From contig OW804096.1 in NCBI GenBank assembly GCA_942159475.1, forward strand, positions 131,554,941 through 131,618,940: DNA of 64,000 nucleotides, read 5' to 3'. Under the pieces are notes generated by a model that saw only the letters and a list, made by a program, of their open reading frames with translations, had not been told where the DNA came from and made no database searches. The DNA is from Sthenelais limicola. Its lineage: Eukaryota > Annelida > Polychaeta > Phyllodocida > Sigalionidae. Below are positions 58,728 to 64,000 of the stretch, piece by piece. A program made the position numbers and the translations under genes. The first letter of the stretch is position 1; each line of letters begins with the position of its first letter.

Positions 58728-61700
58728 GGCCTTGGCTTTAAACATTCTTCTAGTCACCGTGAGTGTATCCTGGTGTAAGACTTTGATCTTATAATATTTT
58801 TCACGCTGATTACAAATCTAATATTCATATGATTTATCTACAAAGCGGTCGCAGATGTTCCCTAGATCTGGGAACCTTTGGGTGGGATGATTATGCTATG
58901 CCTCAATTCGTGTCATGCAACCATCCATCACGCTTGTGCTCAGCGACCAGATTGCCTAGATTTTTGTCACAAGATTTTCATTATCAATGGATTGTGAAGA
59001 ACTAATTAGTGGACATATTAATGACTGAAGCACATTTATCGATAGTCCATTAGAAGATGCCTTCTGAAGAGCGAATTAGATGGTGCATAGATAATGTCCC
59101 TAGATTATGTGTTGGGTGGGGATTTAAACATCGCATTTTAAAAATGTGTTAACTAAGCTAGTTTAAAACTGCATTCTCAGCTATGACGTCTGAAAAAACC
59201 TTTCTTATATTATAATGCTGAATTTATCAATACAATTTATGTATACAATTTATCAATAAAGGCTGCTGCTATACATTTTTACAAGAATTTGATGTCAAAT
59301 CGGCCGAGACAAAACGGCCGCCGGTGAGCCATAGGCCTAATATTTAAGTGAAGCCACCACAGGCAAGTATTTCAACGGATCTCCGAAATATAAATGTGGA
59401 CTTTCATGACGCCCTGTAGCAAATAAAGACGGGCAAAACCCTCCAGAATTTTGGTCAAATGACATTTAGATGGGCTGGGAAAGAACAGAACAAAACGTAG
59501 AACATCTGATATTAACAGAGAGCCCAGCTTTAACGTGCATTTATCATAAACATAAATAACATCCCTGTGCACTAGGATATATCCTGAAATTCTTTCTAGA
59601 ATGTCTATGAGATTGGTGAACATGATCTTGAAATTTGATATGTGAACAGAGATCCGTCTTTCCGTATTACCTGAGTCACTATAATATATATATGAATGAT
59701 TATTCTTTGGCGATTTTCTCAGACAGCTCTTATTTGTCCATGCTTAATTCTAAGGGAAAGTTCGTGGGGCCAAACATCTTAACCATAAAATGGTAAAGCT
59801 TGTATAGAGCAAAACATCCATATATATACTATTTAAATTATGTCTCCAGCGCACATACATGCACGATTAACCTTTTAAAAATAATTATCTATCAGGCAGA
59901 ATACAACATGTGTGGCTTCGTTGTGGGACAGTCTCCTACCACCTGCCTTAAAGTTAGATGGCTACATGATGATATTATTTAATGAATGATGAATGAAATT
60001 CATTATTGTTTTAAGGAATTTCGAATGGATGAGAACGATGATAATTGTTCTTGGCTCACATGTCGGATCTGGTGTTCTTTGCCTGGATCCATAACTGATA
60101 ATCCCGCGGTATCTCTTTCTTTGTTGCGGGTAGATACGTCAATAATCAATATGCTTGTCACGTCCATGCCCGCATGGATAGCCTAGACAGATACGTGGCT
60201 GTATGCACCATTGACCCCATTGTGTAAGCAAGAACATCCCCTATTGCTCTAGTCCGTAGACGGTTGACCCAAAAGCTTTTCCTGCCACTCTCAGAATTGC
60301 TCACTCTACATACTTTCAAGAGTAATAGCTTCTTAAATGGGCAACGTATTTTTATTTTGAAAAGACAGCTTTAGGGGAGGTATCGTTTTGAGTGAGTGGT
60401 CTTTGTATGCGGTACATACATGCTAGCTCTTCCATCAGAAGGTCAGTTACCTTCCAAACTAAACTTATTGCTTCAACCAAGTGCATAATTGGGTTTTCGT
60501 GCATGGGTGAAATAACGCGCAGTTCTGAAATTATAATGTATTGGATTTGTATGTAGCTGGGGATGCCAAGGAAACCCCAAAGAATAGTCAGACCCTCCGC
60601 ATCGAAAATAAAAGAAGAGAAATCGGGTCATAAGACTTTGCTCATCCACCTAGCCAAAAGTACTCATAATCTTTGCAGAATGTTAGTAGCCAACGCATAA
60701 ACCAGTCAAAGAATCAATACATGTCACCCACTGGCCGGAACTGACATTTTACAGTGTATTATGGGACGACCTTCTCCACGACGCCCCATTGATCAACTGA
60801 GATTCTTTTCTGACAAAGAACACAGCGGCAGAATGAAGCGTAAATGCTTACTAGAAATCCATGGCTTCAATTTCTTCTTCCAATTACAATACGGCGCTTT
60901 TGAGTTTTTTTTCAGTAACTTTAGATAGGAATCGTCCATTGTTCATCTTTCAAGAACGGGAGCAATGCCAGTTATATGTAAAGGCAATCCAAAGGCGGTG
61001 TGATTTAAAGAATACCCATACCATTTAACGGTATTAAACGTCCAAAGTACAGCAATGTATTGTAGTAGTAATTCTTTTTTTGCTAGCCTTGGACAAAAAC
61101 CCTATCCTCCTATAGATACGGTACGCTGTCCATTGGCCGCGATGACCTATAGGCAGTTCAAAGGTATTAATTTGCGGAGAGAGAATTAATCAATACCTAT
61201 GAAACAACGTGTCCTCGATCTATGGATTTGTCTTGATGCTTACTGTACAATCTTGGAAGAAGATGTGCAGAATATACTGAAACCTGGCATGATTCGATAA
61301 GAATAAGAATGAAAAATGGTTGCCTCGAGATCTCCTGTTGAGTGATATTAACGCATGTGCATTGACCTATACCGTGACCAAGAATGTAAATGAACCGGGA
61401 ACGTGAAAAGGGTGGCTTAAAGGCCATTGCAACTCATTTGTTGAAAGGCAAGGAGCGTTAAAACGGACAGGACTATAGTATTTCTTCCACTTCACTGAAA
61501 ATAAAGCAGTGATCTACTATCATATGTAAAATAAATGGGCCCGCTTTCTATGTTTGCTGAGGAACTCTTTGCTTACTATTTACACCCATTGTTTTAAAGG
61601 TAACGAGTAGTTAATTAGATTATATTAAACATTCATTTCATGTCTTAGTGAATGGTCACAATTACTTGTTTAAATCTTCACAAATTATTGCCCCTGTTTC

Positions 61701-64000
61701 GTCACTGGTTGTAAAGCATTTATTTTTAGTCCAGTCACGTATAGGTTTTGACCATTTGTAGAGTTTCGATGCGAAGGAAATACCTACCTACGAAGTTAAT
61801 CCATGTCAGTGGACTATATCTATATATATCAAGGTTATCGCCCAATGACTTAAAAAGGATAATCATACAATTGTGAATGGCAGGGGGAAGCACTACCATG
61901 TGGCATCGTTAAGTTTATCATAACAAGCCATTTAATAGTATTGAGGTGTTATACGCCAATAGAAACATCAGTTGAAAGAATTCCCATGGTAGTGATTCCG
62001 GGCAATGCTGCCAGATGCTTTTACTGTTGGTAGCCAAGACGTTTTTAAAACCATATTCCACAGCCTTTACTTGATTGGTGTATCCTGTGGTGCCCCTGGA
62101 AATACGCTCTCTCAAGAAATTGAGCTACTAGACTATACGTCTGGATGTATAGAAAAGGAAGGAGAACTGCTCCTGGTATAGGTTCGCTTGGTGCAAGATA
62201 ACATAACTTTACTCGTGGGAATAGCGGATCAGAGCAAACACATTTAAATCTAAACTGTTCTTTTAAAGATTTCCGGTCTGTGACTCAGCAAGTTTTACTT
62301 TATCACTCACAGTTAAGCTCCAGTCGGGGCCTCTGGTGCACTATAGAATTAAATTCAGTGTGAATGATTATCGTTCCAGCTGCACTGAGAGCTACCCCTC
62401 TCTAGGTTTTATTGCTCGAAAGACTTTAAATGCGAGTGTCTAAATAAGGGGATGACTTATTGGAATTGAAACAATGATATAAAACTGACTATTTTGATCA
62501 CAAATGTAGCACCACCTTCATGATGATTTACTCTCAGACTGTACATAAATAGTACCCCCATTCTCTCAGATGAGTCATTGATATGATATCAAATCCCCCC
62601 CCCCCCATTATATTCGTCCGTAGCCATCTTGAGATGAATTTATTTGGAATATAAAATCTATTTGGTGATCACAAGATGAATGCTTGAGAACCATGGAGGA
62701 AACAGCAGTGTTGGACAGAAACAATTAATAGCAGAGATGGAAGCGACGAAGTTTCGATCTTAATTAAAGTCAAACTGTGCCACTAGACATTTTGTACCAA
62801 AGGCCTAATCTTTCATTGGCCTTGCAATTTCTGCATCCATTCATTATTTTGTCATTTTCAGCGGTTAATTGAAAATTAATAGGAACCGGAGGGTTTTCAG
62901 ATAGTTTACGAGAGTCTGCTTGAGTTGGTACATAAATATGGATATATATTTTTGCCCATCAAATACTTACGAAGAATTCGTGGCCATCAAGTACTTACAA
63001 AGACTTACAGGTTCTTACCGAGATTAAATACTTGATAAGTAGGAAAGTGGTTCTCTTCTTACAACGAAATAGATTAAGCTTAAAAAGAGTTATGGGGCAT
63101 AACACGAACATGTGACCATAGCTTACAGTATATATATATATATGTTCTCTAGAGAAAATGACAAGCGTTTCTATAAAAGACAGGTGTTCTTGTTATTTGT
63201 CATTACATTAGTTCTCTTATCTTTAAAATTCGTTAGTTCATGTAGAATAATGAACATCTGGCATTATTTAGTAGAAGACATTGAGGGATTTAACTCATGA
63301 TCTTTTTACATCACTGGGACCTCGAAAAGCAATATTCACGTCCATACTCTTGTACACCTAGTAAGATTCCAACGCAGAATTTGTGGGGCGTGTGCAATCA
63401 ATTTATTTAGCATTACTGCTCATCCAAATATAGTAGTTTCAGCTGGATTAGGGCTCTAGGATTATTGTGACACTATACGGAGTCAATGTGGCCTGGATTG
63501 CTACTGTAATAACTCCAGGTTAGCCTTCAGCAATCTCTATGCTTGGAGGCGAATTAAGGGAACAGTGAGTTTCAGGTCTCCTCCCCCTGATTGATGGATC
63601 AATATTTCAAATCACGTTCCTGACAAATCGAGTGTGATATCAAATCAGGCGAGAGCATCAACTAACCCGGAAACAATTTTCTGAGTATTGAATAATAATG
63701 TGAAATGACAAATTAGCGCTAACTGAGTCTTGACAGCCAGCAGCGATTGTACGAGAAGAGTTGGTCGTAAAATAAAACTTGCGTCAAACACTTCGTTATT
63801 TTCCGCTTCGGCACCTTAAAGATTTTAATCATAATGTTGGTGTAATCATGTACACCAGTTGAGCATACCATCTTGGGTAGCAGGATGGGTATGGATATTC
63901 ATCGACGAGTAAGTAGGCGGGCAGACTAGGAAACTTGGAAAAAAGGCTTGTATATTTTTACTTAAACACATCACATGCAGTCATTGTAAAAATAACCCCT
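58728..64000. other. No gene recognised to the right end
   Basis: AT-rich with short frames on both strands, none supported by splice sites or motifs. A C run lies at 62597-62608 and a short (TA)n run near 63130-63142. Confidence 0.4.

Noticed and set aside
1..64000. CRISPR arrays, bacterial operons, rRNA or intact tRNA genes
   Set aside because: None seen. Direct repeats present are microsatellites, minisatellites or element-derived, and the gene structure is eukaryotic.

Overview
The window looks like nuclear DNA of an invertebrate animal. It is AT-rich, has long intergenic stretches, GT-AG introns, microsatellites, many small terminal-inverted-repeat elements and a decayed LINE, and shows no sign of bacterial operons. 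The palindrome TAGGCCTA and its variants recur. From memory this is common in echinoderm and hemichordate DNA, so a deuterostome invertebrate is my best guess, but the species is not identified.

The clearest content is two related genes between 17.4 and 29.1 kb, transcribed away from each other. Each encodes a type I membrane receptor of about 560 residues in one uninterrupted coding exon: signal peptide, an unrecognised N-terminal domain, a ten-cysteine Frizzled-type cysteine-rich domain, one sushi/CCP domain, a transmembrane helix and a cytoplasmic TIR domain. Both have a good 3' splice site just upstream of the start, so each probably has a 5' UTR intron. A Frizzled-like ectodomain on a TIR signalling domain is unusual and is the best candidate here for an undescribed system. 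A simple inference is an innate receptor family whose ectodomain binds a lipid or lipidated ligand and signals through TIR adaptors.

Other coding evidence, left to right: two exons of a Ly6/uPAR-type three-finger, probably GPI-anchored protein (3.2-4.0 kb, + strand, first exon not found); a phase 0-0 internal exon of a probable membrane protein on the minus strand (26.3-26.4 kb), between the TIR genes; the last two coding exons of an unrecognised gene (42.5-42.9 kb, +); and a likely first coding exon of another gene about 0.7 kb later (43.6 kb, +), whose later exons I did not find.

Most of the rest is repeat-derived. There are three copies of a 236-bp inverted-repeat element, several other TIR elements (7.3, 12.1, 20.9-22.3, 50.3 and 58.3 kb), a frameshifted 5'-truncated LINE with a mutated reverse transcriptase active site (37.1-38.85 kb) lying between two inverted copies of another repeat (35.2 and 39.4 kb), a tRNA-derived SINE-like piece (41.1 kb), two opposite-strand clusters of a 15-bp G-rich minisatellite (52.0 and 55.6 kb), and a polypyrimidine-to-polypurine block (52.4-53.75 kb). 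From 43.8 kb to the right end I found no convincing exon; this may be intron of the gene starting at 43.6 kb, or intergenic.
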